The notes beneath the pieces are model-generated. The model worked only from the letters and a program-made list of their open reading frames with translations. It searched no databases and was not told where the DNA came from. A stretch of 64,000 nt of DNA from Deltaproteobacteria bacterium (lineage in GTDB: Bacteria; Desulfobacterota; Desulfuromonadia; Geobacterales; Pseudopelobacteraceae). Positions 34,343-42,771 of this stretch are shown here, in pieces (position 1 is the stretch's first letter; the number at the start of each line of letters is the position of its first letter). The translations under genes and the position numbers were made by a program. The DNA is taken from contig JAJXYO010000062.1 of the NCBI GenBank assembly GCA_021780495.1, forward strand, positions 164,626 to 228,625, read 5' to 3'.

Positions 34343-36007
34343 TCATCGTCTCTCTGCAGTCACAACCAGATTTCGTCCGCCATCCTTGGCAGCATAGAGC
34401 GCTTCGTCGGCTCCCGCGTTGAGTGCAGCCGCGTCTCCATAGAGAGAAAGCGGGGCGACACCGCAACTGAAGGTGCATGAGAATGTTTCGTCCTTTGACT
34501 GGAAACAGACGGCAGCAAAACTCTCCCGCAACTCGTTCAGCAGGCTAACCGCCTCGGTGAGGCTGCATCCGGGCAGAATGACGGCGAACTCTTCACCGCC
34601 AAACCGGCCGACAATATCCGTTTTACGCACGCGTTGCCTGATCAGGCGCGCAAGGGCAATCAACACGCGGTCGCCGATCGGATGGCCGTAGGTGTCGTTT
34701 ACCACCTTGAATTTGTCGACATCGATCATGGCGAAGCAGACTTCTTCCCGCTTGCGTTGGGCATGGGCTATGGCCGTATCGAGATGCTCCTTGGTGGTGG
34801 TATGGTTGAACAGGCCGGTCATGCTGTCCCGTACCATCTGCGAGCGGATGATCTTCATCCGCTCGGCACGCACCGCCACGGCGGAAACCAGGTGATGGGG
34901 TTTGATCGGCTTGGTCAGGAACTCATCCCCGCCGATCTGCATGGCCTGAAACTGCTTGTCGGTATCGGTTTCACTGGAGAGATACACGATCGGAATACTG
35001 AAGTAGGCGCCTATCTGCCGGATGGCCTTCGCCAACTCCATGCCATTGCAGCCCGGCATGTACATATCCATCAGAATCAGGTCCGGCTTGAATTCGAACA
35101 AGGGCGACATAACCTCCAGCGGATCGTTTACCATCAGGGTGGTCATGCCCGCTTCATTGAGTATCAAGGCATGATATTCGGCCAGTTGCGGATCATCATC
35201 CACAATCATGATCCGGTACGGTTCCGGCTTCACCGCAGAGGTCAACAAGCTAAGGGTCGAACAGAGGTCGGTGATATTGATCGGCTTGACGAAATAGGCA
35301 CTGGAACCGGCGCGCACGGCCGACAAGCGGTTGGCGAGCGAGCCCTGCGTGGAAATAAAGACGGTCGGAATCGAGTTATCACGATCGGCTTGAATGGTCT
35401 GCATGATATCGGAACCACCGAGCGGCCGGTCGGGGAAGATCATGTCCATCACGATCACATCAGGCGGTACACTCCGCATGGCGTTGATCAACTGCTCCGG
35501 TTCACCAAAAGAAAGCACCTCGAAGCCGAAGCAACCGATCTGCGTAGCCAGAGTCAGACGCTGAAACGAGTCATCATCGCACAGATACACAAGCTTGCGC
35601 TCCCTTTCAGTGGTTTCTTCAGCGGCGATCACGAGTTCCTGAATCTGCAACTCCATACCGGCCATCGGATCGATAGCGGAAATTTCGTGCTCCATGCGTG
35701 CAAAAATGTCCTGCATGTTTTGATGCCAGTACCGGTCAGGAGGTGTTTCGGACTGCAGGGCCTCTTTTGCCAGATGCTCACCTGCCGTGGCCACGGCACT
35801 CAAAAGACTCAAGCGGAACGAAGCGCAGGCCCCTTTCATGGTGTGGATTCGACGGTGCAGCTCGTCCAGCGCCCCACTGCCCGAGCTTCCCTTGACAAAC
35901 TCAGCGTAGGAGTTCCTGATTTTTTCAAGTTGCCCGGGCAGCTGTTTAATGTAAGCCTCACGGATATTTTTCAGTTTTGCCGCCACTATGACCGATTGCG
36001 TGCTCAC
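34343..36007 (-). CDS. Hpt-REC-REC-GGDEF diguanylate cyclase
   Basis: A 554-residue c-di-GMP synthase controlled by a phosphorelay. An N-terminal Hpt domain has His55 in RIHTMKGACAS. Receiver 1 (about 132-255) has the acceptor in VIVMDMIFPDRPLGG, and receiver 2 (about 265-385) in LILMDMYMPGCNG. The cyclase carries the active site FGGEEFAVILPG. The segment RKTD just upstream is an RxxD inhibitory site, so product inhibition is likely. It stands alone with its own leader. Confidence 0.93.
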   Translation of the reverse strand: MSTQSVIVAAKLKNIREAYIKQLPGQLEKIRNSYAEFVKGSSGSGALDELHRRIHTMKGACASFRLSLLSAVATAGEHLAKEALQSETPPDRYWHQNMQDIFARMEHEISAIDPMAGMELQIQELVIAAEETTERERKLVYLCDDDSFQRLTLATQIGCFGFEVLSFGEPEQLINAMRSVPPDVIVMDMIFPDRPLGGSDIMQTIQADRDNSIPTVFISTQGSLANRLSAVRAGSSAYFVKPINITDLCSTLSLLTSAVKPEPYRIMIVDDDPQLAEYHALILNEAGMTTLMVNDPLEVMSPLFEFKPDLILMDMYMPGCNGMELAKAIRQIGAYFSIPIVYLSSETDTDKQFQAMQIGGDEFLTKPIKPHHLVSAVAVRAERMKIIRSQMVRDSMTGLFNHTTTKEHLDTAIAHAQRKREEVCFAMIDVDKFKVVNDTYGHPIGDRVLIALARLIRQRVRKTDIVGRFGGEEFAVILPGCSLTEAVSLLNELRESFAAVCFQSKDETFSCTFSCGVAPLSLYGDAAALNAGADEALYAAKDGGRNLVVTAERR

Positions 36008-36173
36008 ACGAGTACATCCTTTTTAGTAAGTTAGAAGGCAGAATCTGCATAACACATAACATGCCGATACTTTTTTCGATAGTGCCGTATCAAGAGGATC
36101 CGGTCCGGATATGTGACAGGGTGTCCTACCTTTTTGAGTCGCCTTGCATCATCCGGATGACGCTCGCTATGGA

Positions 36174-36395
36174 TCAGAACCGGATGTGCACCTTCTTCGC
36201 CGTCCCCTCTTCCCTGACCCATACCAGCGTCTTTCTGGCACGTGCACACCAATCGCGAACATCCTTTTCAAAGGTAGGACAATCGGCAACGACTTCAAGG
36301 CTATCGCCCGGCTTCATCTTGATCGACATGACGGTAATTTTGAGTGTCGGCTGAGGGCATCTGAGTCCTCGTACATCGAGTTCTGAAACGGCCAC
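36174..36395 (-). CDS. TusA-like sulfur-carrier protein
   Basis: A 73-residue TusA/SirA-family protein with the signature VRGLRCPQPTLK holding the active Cys near residue 13. The GTG at 36395 behind AGGGGAG gives the usual family length. It follows mvhD after 26 bases and ends the hydrogenase operon. TusA-type proteins carry persulfide sulfur; in this setting it may deliver sulfur or mark a sulfur-linked redox partner of the Hdr module. Confidence 0.85.
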   Translation of the reverse strand: MAVSELDVRGLRCPQPTLKITVMSIKMKPGDSLEVVADCPTFEKDVRDWCARARKTLVWVREEGTAKKVHIRF

Positions 36396-36420
36396 AATGT
36401 ATCTCCCCTGTGATGAAATT

Positions 36421-36897
36421 CTATGGAGCTGCGACCGAAGACATCGGCGCATCACTCCGGATAGTGTGAGAATCATGTTCCGGCAGCGGCATTAACGGTC
36501 CCAGCGTACGGACAGCGGCAACCATCTCATGAATGACCCGGTTGAACTTTTCCCCTTCTCCTGCGGAGACATAGTCCAGACGGCAGCGTTCTTTTTCGAT
36601 ACCCAGTTGTTCCAGCATCAGGAGCAACAGACGGTGGCGCTGCAGAGCGCGGCAGTTCCCCTCCTTGTAGTGGCAGTCACCGGGGTGGCAGGCTAAAACT
36701 ATAACACCGTCGGCACCCTTTACAAGTGCTGAAAGGATGAACTGCGGATCGACCCGGCCGCTGCACATAACCCGGATAACCTGGACATTGGGAGGGTACG
36801 CCTGCTGCATGCCGCCCGCCTTGTCAGCGCCCGCATAGGAGCACCAGTTGCAGAAAAACCCGATGATTTTAGGCTCAAAACCGTTCGATTCCGTCAT
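36421..36897 (-). CDS. mvhD: MvhD-like hydrogenase iron-sulfur subunit
   Basis: A 158-residue [2Fe-2S] protein of the MvhD/FrhD family, which passes electrons from hydrogenase to HdrA. FFCNWCSYAGADKAG, VMCSGRVDPQFIL and LACHPGDCHYKEGN are its Cys-bearing signatures. It overlaps hdrA by 4 bases. The C-terminal tail (about 20 residues after LGPL) is not conserved-looking. Confidence 0.92.
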   Translation of the reverse strand: MTESNGFEPKIIGFFCNWCSYAGADKAGGMQQAYPPNVQVIRVMCSGRVDPQFILSALVKGADGVIVLACHPGDCHYKEGNCRALQRHRLLLLMLEQLGIEKERCRLDYVSAGEGEKFNRVIHEMVAAVRTLGPLMPLPEHDSHTIRSDAPMSSVAAP

Positions 36898-38846
36898 TTC
36901 AGGACTCCTTCTATCTCGGCCATGATCTGGGCGTTGGTAAAATGATGCCCGTTAATGGCTCCAGCCGGACAGGCGGTCACGCAGGTACCGCAGCCATGGC
37001 AGAGCACGGCGTTGACACGGGAACGGTTCTGCTCCGTATCGAACGTAATGGCATGGTACGGACAGACCGAGATGCAGAGCCGGCAGCCGGCGCAGCGGGT
37101 TTCATCAACCTCGGCGGTGATCGGCTCAATCTCGATTATGCGCCCCGGCTGGAGCCCGGCCAATGTATGGCCGACGCTGGCCATCCCCGCCAGCATCGCC
37201 TTCTGTATATCCATCGGCCCCTGACAGGCACCGGCCAGATAGACCCCCTTGATGGTACTCTGGGCAGCATCCAACCGTCCATGCAGTTCCCGGAAGAACC
37301 CTGACGAATCCCGGCTGACATCCAGCAGGGCGGATAGTGAGTCAGCGCCCGCCGCCGGAATGACCGCCGGGCAGAGGATGACCAGATCAGCTGGCTCAAG
37401 CTCCCCATGGGCGCTCACCTGGAGCCGGCCGTCGTCTGCCAGGCTGACCGCCAGATCCGTGATCCTCTCGTATCGCTTCAGGCAGGTGTTCGTGTTTTGG
37501 ACGGCCTGTTGAAATAGTGTGTGGGCCTCTTTGCCCGGCACTGTCAATTCGCGGTGATAATGGGTGATGATGGTATCCGGGAGTTTTGCCGAGATCAGGT
37601 GGTTGAACTTGAAGGCATACTGGCAGCAGATGCCTGAGCAGTAGGGGTTATGGTCTTCATCCAGGCTGCCAACACAATGGATGATGGCGACCGATGCCGG
37701 GGCGCTACCGTTCGCCGTCATGATCTCTCCGCTCGTCGGTCCGGTGGATGACAGCATCCGTTCGAATTGCAGGGCGTCATAGACATCCGGCAAGCTACCC
37801 AGGCCCATGCCAGGCACGTGCGCGGCATCGTAGAGCCCGGCGCCGGTTGCCAGAATGATGGAGCCGATCCGGCGCTCGACAACCGTCTCCACCTCTTCCA
37901 GATTGATTACATCTGCACCCATCGGGCAGGCGTCCTTGCAGGCCCGGCAGTCCTCTCCCTTCGAACGGACGCACACACCCTCCAGCAGGAACGGGGCATT
38001 CGGCAGGACACCCGCAAAGGCGAAATCAATGGCCTTGCGTTCGCTGGCGCTGCTGTTGAATCCGTTCATGGTTGTCGCGGGGCAGGCCGCCGCACACTCG
38101 CCGCAGCCGATGCAGTCGTGCAGCGAGACCTGGCGCGGCTTCTGCCGGATTTTGGCGATAAAGTTACCATAGAATCCGGTTACCTCGACCAGTTCCGCCA
38201 TGGTCATCAATTCGATGCGTCCGGCGCAGTCACCGTGCAGCAGATCTCCCATCAGCGGCTCCAGCATACAGGGGGCGCACTCCAGGGCCGGAAAGAGCTC
38301 TTCGAACCTGACCGGCAGGCCGCCGATAAACGGCGTCCGCTCCACCAGCACCACCGATCGGCCCGCCTCGGCCAGCGACAGGGCGGCCTTCATCCCGGCC
38401 GGTCCGGCGCCGATCACCAGCGCATCGGGACAGACTTCCAGTTGCTTTCTTTCCAGCGGCTGCTGGAGCCGCACGCGGCCGACCGCCCCCCGGATTGCCC
38501 GAATCGCCTTGTCGGTTGCAACCTGCGGGTCCTCCGTCACCCAGGCGACCTGCTCGCGGATATTGACCATCTGCAGCAGGTAGGGATTCATCCCCGCCGC
38601 GGTCATACAGCGGCGGAAGGTGGCCTCATGGTCGCGGGGCGAACAGGCGGCCACGACCACCCGGTCCGGCTGCTCCGACTTCAGGCTCTCCTCGAACCGC
38701 AGCCTGCCATCCTCCGAGCAGATAAAATCCAGGATGTTAACAAAGGGCTGGTCCGGGAAGGAGCGGGCCGCTTCGATCACCGCTGCGGAGCTGATCTTGT
38801 CGGCGATGTTGCTGCCGCAGTTGCAGAAATAGATACCTATCTTCAT
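36894..38846 (-). CDS. hdrA: HdrA-like flavoprotein, heterodisulfide-reductase subunit A type
   Basis: A 650-residue flavin and Fe-S protein. The FAD motif is VIGAGPAGMKAAL near residue 146. Four ferredoxin-like Cys groups are visible: CIGCGECAAACP, CRACKDACP, CAGCRLCISVCP and CHGCGTCVTACP. HdrA is the bifurcating flavin site in methanogen and bacterial Hdr complexes. The ATG at 38846 overlaps the protease stop by 4 bases. No HdrB or HdrC gene is in the window, so the electron acceptor is unknown. Confidence 0.92.
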   Translation of the reverse strand: MKIGIYFCNCGSNIADKISSAAVIEAARSFPDQPFVNILDFICSEDGRLRFEESLKSEQPDRVVVAACSPRDHEATFRRCMTAAGMNPYLLQMVNIREQVAWVTEDPQVATDKAIRAIRGAVGRVRLQQPLERKQLEVCPDALVIGAGPAGMKAALSLAEAGRSVVLVERTPFIGGLPVRFEELFPALECAPCMLEPLMGDLLHGDCAGRIELMTMAELVEVTGFYGNFIAKIRQKPRQVSLHDCIGCGECAAACPATTMNGFNSSASERKAIDFAFAGVLPNAPFLLEGVCVRSKGEDCRACKDACPMGADVINLEEVETVVERRIGSIILATGAGLYDAAHVPGMGLGSLPDVYDALQFERMLSSTGPTSGEIMTANGSAPASVAIIHCVGSLDEDHNPYCSGICCQYAFKFNHLISAKLPDTIITHYHRELTVPGKEAHTLFQQAVQNTNTCLKRYERITDLAVSLADDGRLQVSAHGELEPADLVILCPAVIPAAGADSLSALLDVSRDSSGFFRELHGRLDAAQSTIKGVYLAGACQGPMDIQKAMLAGMASVGHTLAGLQPGRIIEIEPITAEVDETRCAGCRLCISVCPYHAITFDTEQNRSRVNAVLCHGCGTCVTACPAGAINGHHFTNAQIMAEIEGVLK

Positions 38847-39331
38847 GCTCCCCCCTCCCATTCCGTCAGCTCGGCTACGATCCGATCCACAGCCCCCGGC
38901 AGCGCCGCAGCCACCTCAGGGGTGAATCGCTCGCCAAACAGGTCAAACTCCCGGGCCTCGATACCCCAGAAGGAGACCTGCTCCGGCAGGGCAACACCCG
39001 CCATCCGCCCCAGGTCATAAGCGGTGGCGAAATCGGTATCGTGGCTGGAAAACGTGTTCTTGGTAGTGACAAACGCCGATGGCTCAAAACGCTGGACAGT
39101 GCCGGGAGCGGCGCCGCTCAGCATGGCGTCCACCACCACCGCCCGCTTGAAACCGGCCATGGCCTCCATCAGCCGGATACCGCCGGTGTGCAGCTCCGTC
39201 ACGGTCAGATCCATACGGAGTCGCAAACGTTCGGCCACGGCATGAGCGACCGCAATCCCGGCACCGTCATCGGAGAGCAGCGGATTGCCCATCCCGATGA
39301 TGACGGTCTTCCCCTTCACCACTGCCCTCAT
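38843..39331 (-). CDS. Hydrogenase maturation protease (HyaD/HycI family)
   Basis: A 162-residue endopeptidase that trims the C-terminus of the NiFe large subunit after nickel insertion. GMGNPLLSDDGAGIAVAHAV with its early Asp, and VVDAMLSGAAPGTVQRF, are family landmarks. It lies directly after the large-subunit gene with a 4-base overlap and is presumably dedicated to it. The large subunit ends about 28 residues beyond DPCFSCATH, giving it a tail to cleave. Confidence 0.92.
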   Translation of the reverse strand: MRAVVKGKTVIIGMGNPLLSDDGAGIAVAHAVAERLRLRMDLTVTELHTGGIRLMEAMAGFKRAVVVDAMLSGAAPGTVQRFEPSAFVTTKNTFSSHDTDFATAYDLGRMAGVALPEQVSFWGIEAREFDLFGERFTPEVAAALPGAVDRIVAELTEWEGGA

Positions 39332-40824
39332 CCCTTCCTCCGCATCTCCCGCAGCAGCCCGCCCTGGCTGTCGCGCAGCGATATGGTCAGCGGCATCTTG
39401 CCGGGCAGGAAGTGGGTGGCGCAGGAGAAACAGGGATCATACAGACGGAAGGCCATCTCAATCCGGTTGAGGATCGTCTCATCCGGGGCGTTGCTGGTGA
39501 TCAACCGCTCCGCGGCCCGCTTGATCGACATGGATATGGGGGCATAGTTGTTGGTGGTGCCGACGATCATATTGACCGAGGTCAACACCCCCCGTTGATC
39601 GGTGCAATAGTGATGGGTCAGCGTCCCGCGCGGGGCCTCGACCGAGCCGATCCCTTCGCCGACAAAACGGGCCGGATCGGGGATAGTGCGGGTTTCGGGG
39701 GAGGTAATCTCCGGATCGAGCGCCAGTTCCAGCATGCGTTCCGAGGCGTAGAGCAGCTCAACCAGTCGCGCCCAGTGGGTGGCCAGTCGATGGTGGATCG
39801 GCTCGTAGCGGGCCGCCGTGATCTTCCGGCAGCCGAAGGCCTCGTACATCCGTTGATACTCGGCATTGGCCAGCGGTGTTGCCATGCCCTCGGAGACATT
39901 CAAGCGCGACAATGGTGTGGCGGTGTAGATCCCGCTCTCCATGCCGTCGGTCAACCCCTTCCAGCCGACATTTTTCAGGTAGGGATATTTCAGGTAGGTC
40001 CAGGACTCCACCCGCTCGGCGATATGTTCACGGTATGCGGCAGGCTGGTATGAGACAAATTCGTTCCCGAGCGGATCCATCACCCGGATCCGGCCATCAT
40101 AGAAATTGGTCTGGTTGTTGGCATCCACCGTCCCCATGGAATAGGTGCGGTGCAGATAGGTATCGCTGGTCACCATCTCCGTATAGACCGGGTTCTTCAG
40201 GACGATCTTTTCAAAGATGGCAAGAGTAAAACGGGCAAATTCGATGTTCCGGCGGGCCGTAGCCTCTATCTGCGACCGCTCCTCTGCGTTGATGGCGCGG
40301 CTCCAGCCCCCCGGCACCCCGGCCACCGGATGGATCGATTTCCCTCCCAGAAAGGTGATGATCTCGTGATTGCGCTTGCGGCAGGCGATCAGCTCACCGG
40401 CCACATCCAGCCCGACCTTGCGCGCCACCCCCAGGATGTTGCGCTCCGAGGGGGGGGCATCCGGTCCGACGATGAAATCAGGGCCGCCCAGGGCATAGAA
40501 GTGGGTGGTGTGGTCGGTAACAAAAAAGGCCATGTACAGAATTTCGCGCAACTTTTTTGCCACGGAGGTCGGCTCGGCCCCGAAGACGCCATCCAAGGCC
40601 TTGGTGGCCGCCAGGTGATGGGCCTCCGGGCAGACCCCGCAGATCCGGTTGGTGATGACCGGCATCTCCTCGGCCGCGCGCCCGACGCAGAACTGCTCGA
40701 AGCCGCGCAACTCCGGGATCTGGAAATAGGCGTTCTCCACCCGGCCCTGGTCGTTCAGGAAGATATCTATGCGGCCATGCCCTTCCAGGCGGGTGACCGG
40801 GTCAATCGTGATCCGCGTCGTCAT
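39328..40824 (-). CDS. mvhA: NiFe hydrogenase large subunit, group 3 (MvhA-like)
   Basis: A 498-residue catalytic subunit. The nickel ligands are in [10 protein letters not shown] near residue 61 and DPCFSCATH near residue 467. The N-terminal [20 protein letters not shown] is typical of cytosolic group 3 enzymes. No signal peptide or Tat partner is present. The true start is ATG 40824, which overlaps the small-subunit stop by 4 bases; the longer frame runs into that gene. With MvhD and HdrA alongside, subgroup 3c is the likely class. Confidence 0.93.
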   Translation of the reverse strand: MTTRITIDPVTRLEGHGRIDIFLNDQGRVENAYFQIPELRGFEQFCVGRAAEEMPVITNRICGVCPEAHHLAATKALDGVFGAEPTSVAKKLREILYMAFFVTDHTTHFYALGGPDFIVGPDAPPSERNILGVARKVGLDVAGELIACRKRNHEIITFLGGKSIHPVAGVPGGWSRAINAEERSQIEATARRNIEFARFTLAIFEKIVLKNPVYTEMVTSDTYLHRTYSMGTVDANNQTNFYDGRIRVMDPLGNEFVSYQPAAYREHIAERVESWTYLKYPYLKNVGWKGLTDGMESGIYTATPLSRLNVSEGMATPLANAEYQRMYEAFGCRKITAARYEPIHHRLATHWARLVELLYASERMLELALDPEITSPETRTIPDPARFVGEGIGSVEAPRGTLTHHYCTDQRGVLTSVNMIVGTTNNYAPISMSIKRAAERLITSNAPDETILNRIEMAFRLYDPCFSCATHFLPGKMPLTISLRDSQGGLLREMRRKG

Positions 40825-41945
40825 TCTGCGATCTCCCCACTCTGTTTTGACAGATTGCAATCCGGCACCTGCGTCAACCCCTCCCGCCCTCCCCTTGTCA
40901 GGGGAGGAGCAGAACACTTCCCCCCTGATAAGGGGGGACTGAGGGGGGTTGATTTTGAAGAGCCGACCCTGCCGCCCAGCGTCGAACTGGCCAGGGTATA
41001 TTTGTAAAACAGACCGGCATAATCGGGAACCGCCGCCAGAAAGGCATCCACCCGACCGGCGATGGCCTCTTCCGAAAGTCCGGCGGTATCACCGATGTCC
41101 ATGACCGACCCGAGCGCCGCCACCATCGCGGCCCCCTGGTCGCTGACCCCGTCCGGCGCGCCGTAGCAGCCGCTGCAGGGCATGTTGGCCTTGGTACACG
41201 GGGCACCGCAGCCGCTGCGGGTGGCGATTCCCATACAGAGCAGTCCCTGCTCCAGCAGACACGCCGTGGGGTCGGGATAGAATTCGTAGCTGCGCCGGAA
41301 GGCAGTGATGCGTTTGTCCTCCTTGGTACGGTCGCAGTCGTCACAGACCGTCAGCGTACCGCAGCCGATCGTGCTCCCTTTGGGCGGCAGATCGCCGGAG
41401 AGGATGGTCTCGATTACGTTCCAGATCTGGTGCGATTCGGGCGGGCAACCGGGGACATAGTAATCCACCTCCACCGCCTGGGCCAGGTGCAATACCCGTC
41501 CCAGCAAGGCCGGCAGGTGGATGTCCCCTTCGGGCATGCTGGTCGTTCCGGCGGGAATGAGTGCCTCAGGATTGTCGAGCGAGGGGTTGTCGCGATAGAG
41601 GGTAGCCAGCAGTTCGTCCGTGGTGGTGAAGTTGGCCAGGGCCGGGATGCAGCCCCCTTTGGCGCAGGAACCGAAGGCCACCAGAATCCGGGATTTCCTG
41701 CGCAGCAGCCGGGCCATCTCGACATTCTCCTCGGTGCGCAGGGCCCCGTTAAAGAGGGTCACGGCAATGGCGCCGTCCGGAAGCGCCTCGATATCCTTCT
41801 TCTTGGTGTCCAGCAGACAGGGGCAGAACATGAGGTCCAGCGCCGCATCCACCTCCAGGAGCTTCTCGTGCAGATTAACGACCGCTATCTCGCAACCGCC
41901 GCAGGATGCGGCCCAGTAGATCGCCAGTTTCGGTTTTTCAGGCAT
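40821..41945 (-). CDS. mvhG: NiFe hydrogenase small subunit (MvhG-like) with repeat-derived tail
   Basis: A 374-residue Fe-S subunit and first gene of the hydrogenase operon. IYWAASCGGCEIAVV, FGSCAKGGC and YYVPGCPPESHQIWN bind the proximal cluster; CGAPCTKANMPCSGCYG binds another. No Tat signal is present. From about residue 328 the sequence (KSTPLSPPLSGGKCSAPPLT) is encoded by an intergenic-type hairpin repeat inserted in frame, adding roughly 47 residues. SD GGAGG precedes the ATG. Confidence 0.9.
   Translation of the reverse strand: MPEKPKLAIYWAASCGGCEIAVVNLHEKLLEVDAALDLMFCPCLLDTKKKDIEALPDGAIAVTLFNGALRTEENVEMARLLRRKSRILVAFGSCAKGGCIPALANFTTTDELLATLYRDNPSLDNPEALIPAGTTSMPEGDIHLPALLGRVLHLAQAVEVDYYVPGCPPESHQIWNVIETILSGDLPPKGSTIGCGTLTVCDDCDRTKEDKRITAFRRSYEFYPDPTACLLEQGLLCMGIATRSGCGAPCTKANMPCSGCYGAPDGVSDQGAAMVAALGSVMDIGDTAGLSEEAIAGRVDAFLAAVPDYAGLFYKYTLASSTLGGRVGSSKSTPLSPPLSGGKCSAPPLTRGGREGLTQVPDCNLSKQSGEIAE
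40878..40944. repeat. Double-hairpin repeat inside the hydrogenase small-subunit gene
   Basis: CCTCCCCTTGTCAGGGGAGG and CCCCCCTGATAAGGGGGG form two adjacent hairpins flanked by AACCCCTCC-like and GAGGGGGGTT ends. This kind of C/G-rich repeat is normally intergenic. Here it encodes the end of a protein. Related C/G-rich elements are at 43898-44020 and 51178-51312. Confidence 0.75.
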
Positions 41946-41984
41946 TTCGTCCTCCGTTACAACAAGCCGGCAGGTAGGTCACCC

Positions 41985-42434
41985 CTACTTGTTATGGCCT
42001 TTTCCCCGGCCTTTTCCTTTACCGGGTTTGCCACCCTGCTCACCTGCCGGCTGGCCGTTGAATGTCAGATTTCCGCTCTTCAGGGCATGGAACTCGGCTG
42101 AGCCCGGTTTGATTCCCATGCTTTTGGCAATGACTCCCCACCCTCTGCCCTGATTGGCCTTATAGACAGTTACAACCTGCTCGGTCGGTTTCTGCGTCCA
42201 TTGCCCGAGTTGGAGGCACATGAACGCGTCGGATGGTTCCCTGACCGTGCTGATAACGGTGCGGACCTGCAGTTCCGGAACGCCGAACTGGGCGCTAAGT
42301 TTGGCGGAAAATCCGTTCATGTCCGCCTGAGCCTGGATGTTGAGGCTCTTGAGGAAGCCGTCGAGTCCTCCACCCGCGATCGCTGCTCCGGTAAAAATGA
42401 ACAGCGCCAGTACTGCAAAGATGATTTTCTTCAT
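41985..42434 (-). CDS. Small secreted protein of unknown function
   Basis: A 149-residue exported protein. The ATG at 42434 follows a good GGAG and opens a signal peptide (KKIIFAVLALFIFTGAAIA). The mature part has DMNGFSAKLSAQFGVPELQV, LQLGQWTQKP and GWGVIAKSMGIKPGSAEFHA, and ends in a Gly/Lys tail (GGKPGKGKGRGKG). I have the impression this is a conserved Geobacter-type family without known function. It is separate from the hydrogenase operon, 39 bases before the small-subunit ATG. Confidence 0.8.
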   Translation of the reverse strand: MKKIIFAVLALFIFTGAAIAGGGLDGFLKSLNIQAQADMNGFSAKLSAQFGVPELQVRTVISTVREPSDAFMCLQLGQWTQKPTEQVVTVYKANQGRGWGVIAKSMGIKPGSAEFHALKSGNLTFNGQPAGEQGGKPGKGKGRGKGHNK

Positions 42435-42544
42435 AGTCGATTCTCCTTTTATCGGCCCATTATTGCCTGTAGAAACGTGTGTACAAGGGTGTAAGTAAGG
42501 GCTCTTATGACTCATTTGTATCATATTTATAGCAAGTTAGCTTG

Positions 42545-42680
42545 GTCAGACCCCAGTTTTTTCCCCAAAGCATATTCTTCTTCTAAGTCTTCGTGCCTTA
42601 TTGAATCCTTCACGTTTCTTGGCTTTATCAAGAAACGCAGTATGATTATGAGGTACCGGTTGATATTTCAACTCGGCCAT
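42545..42680 (-). pseudogene. Broken HigA-type antitoxin gene, N-terminal part
   Basis: ATG 42680 behind AAGGAGG reads MAELKYQPVPHNHTAFLDKA, then KKREGFNKA. A one-base shift then allows EDLEEEYALG, matching the start of XRE-type antitoxins of Gp49/HigB pairs. It is cut off near 42545 at sequence resembling a REP end (GGTCAGACCCCAG), so the helix-turn-helix is missing. Confidence 0.65.
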
Positions 42681-42771
42681 TTTGAACCTCCTTCAATCTT
42701 TTCCGGGCATTTTCCAGTTCCTGCTCCGGGGTGGCTTGTGTTTTTTTGATGAATGCATGCAGAATTATAAT
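42646..42771 (-). pseudogene. C-terminal remnant of a HigB/Gp49-type toxin gene
   Basis: The minus frame ending at TAA 42646 reads RIIILHAFIKKTQATPEQEL, then ENARKRLKEVQNG. The HAFIKKTQ-TP-QE pattern is the C-terminal signature of Gp49/HigB RelE-fold toxins. The N-terminal half has been replaced by the transposase gene at about 42770. It overlaps the broken antitoxin start, as toxin-first pairs do. Confidence 0.7.

Noticed and set aside
34634..36034. Long plus-strand frame of 466 codons
   Set aside because: It is antisense to the Hpt-REC-REC-GGDEF gene and its translation is rich in His/Gly/Arg with no domain, typical of the mirror frame of a GC-rich gene.
37767..39020. Plus-strand frame of 417 codons over the hdrA and protease genes
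   Set aside because: Mirror frame of hdrA; the minus strand has clear Fe-S and FAD motifs.
42507..42749. Plus-strand frame of 80 codons across the transposase-proximal region
   Set aside because: It is antisense to the toxin and antitoxin remnants, which have clear family signatures on the minus strand.
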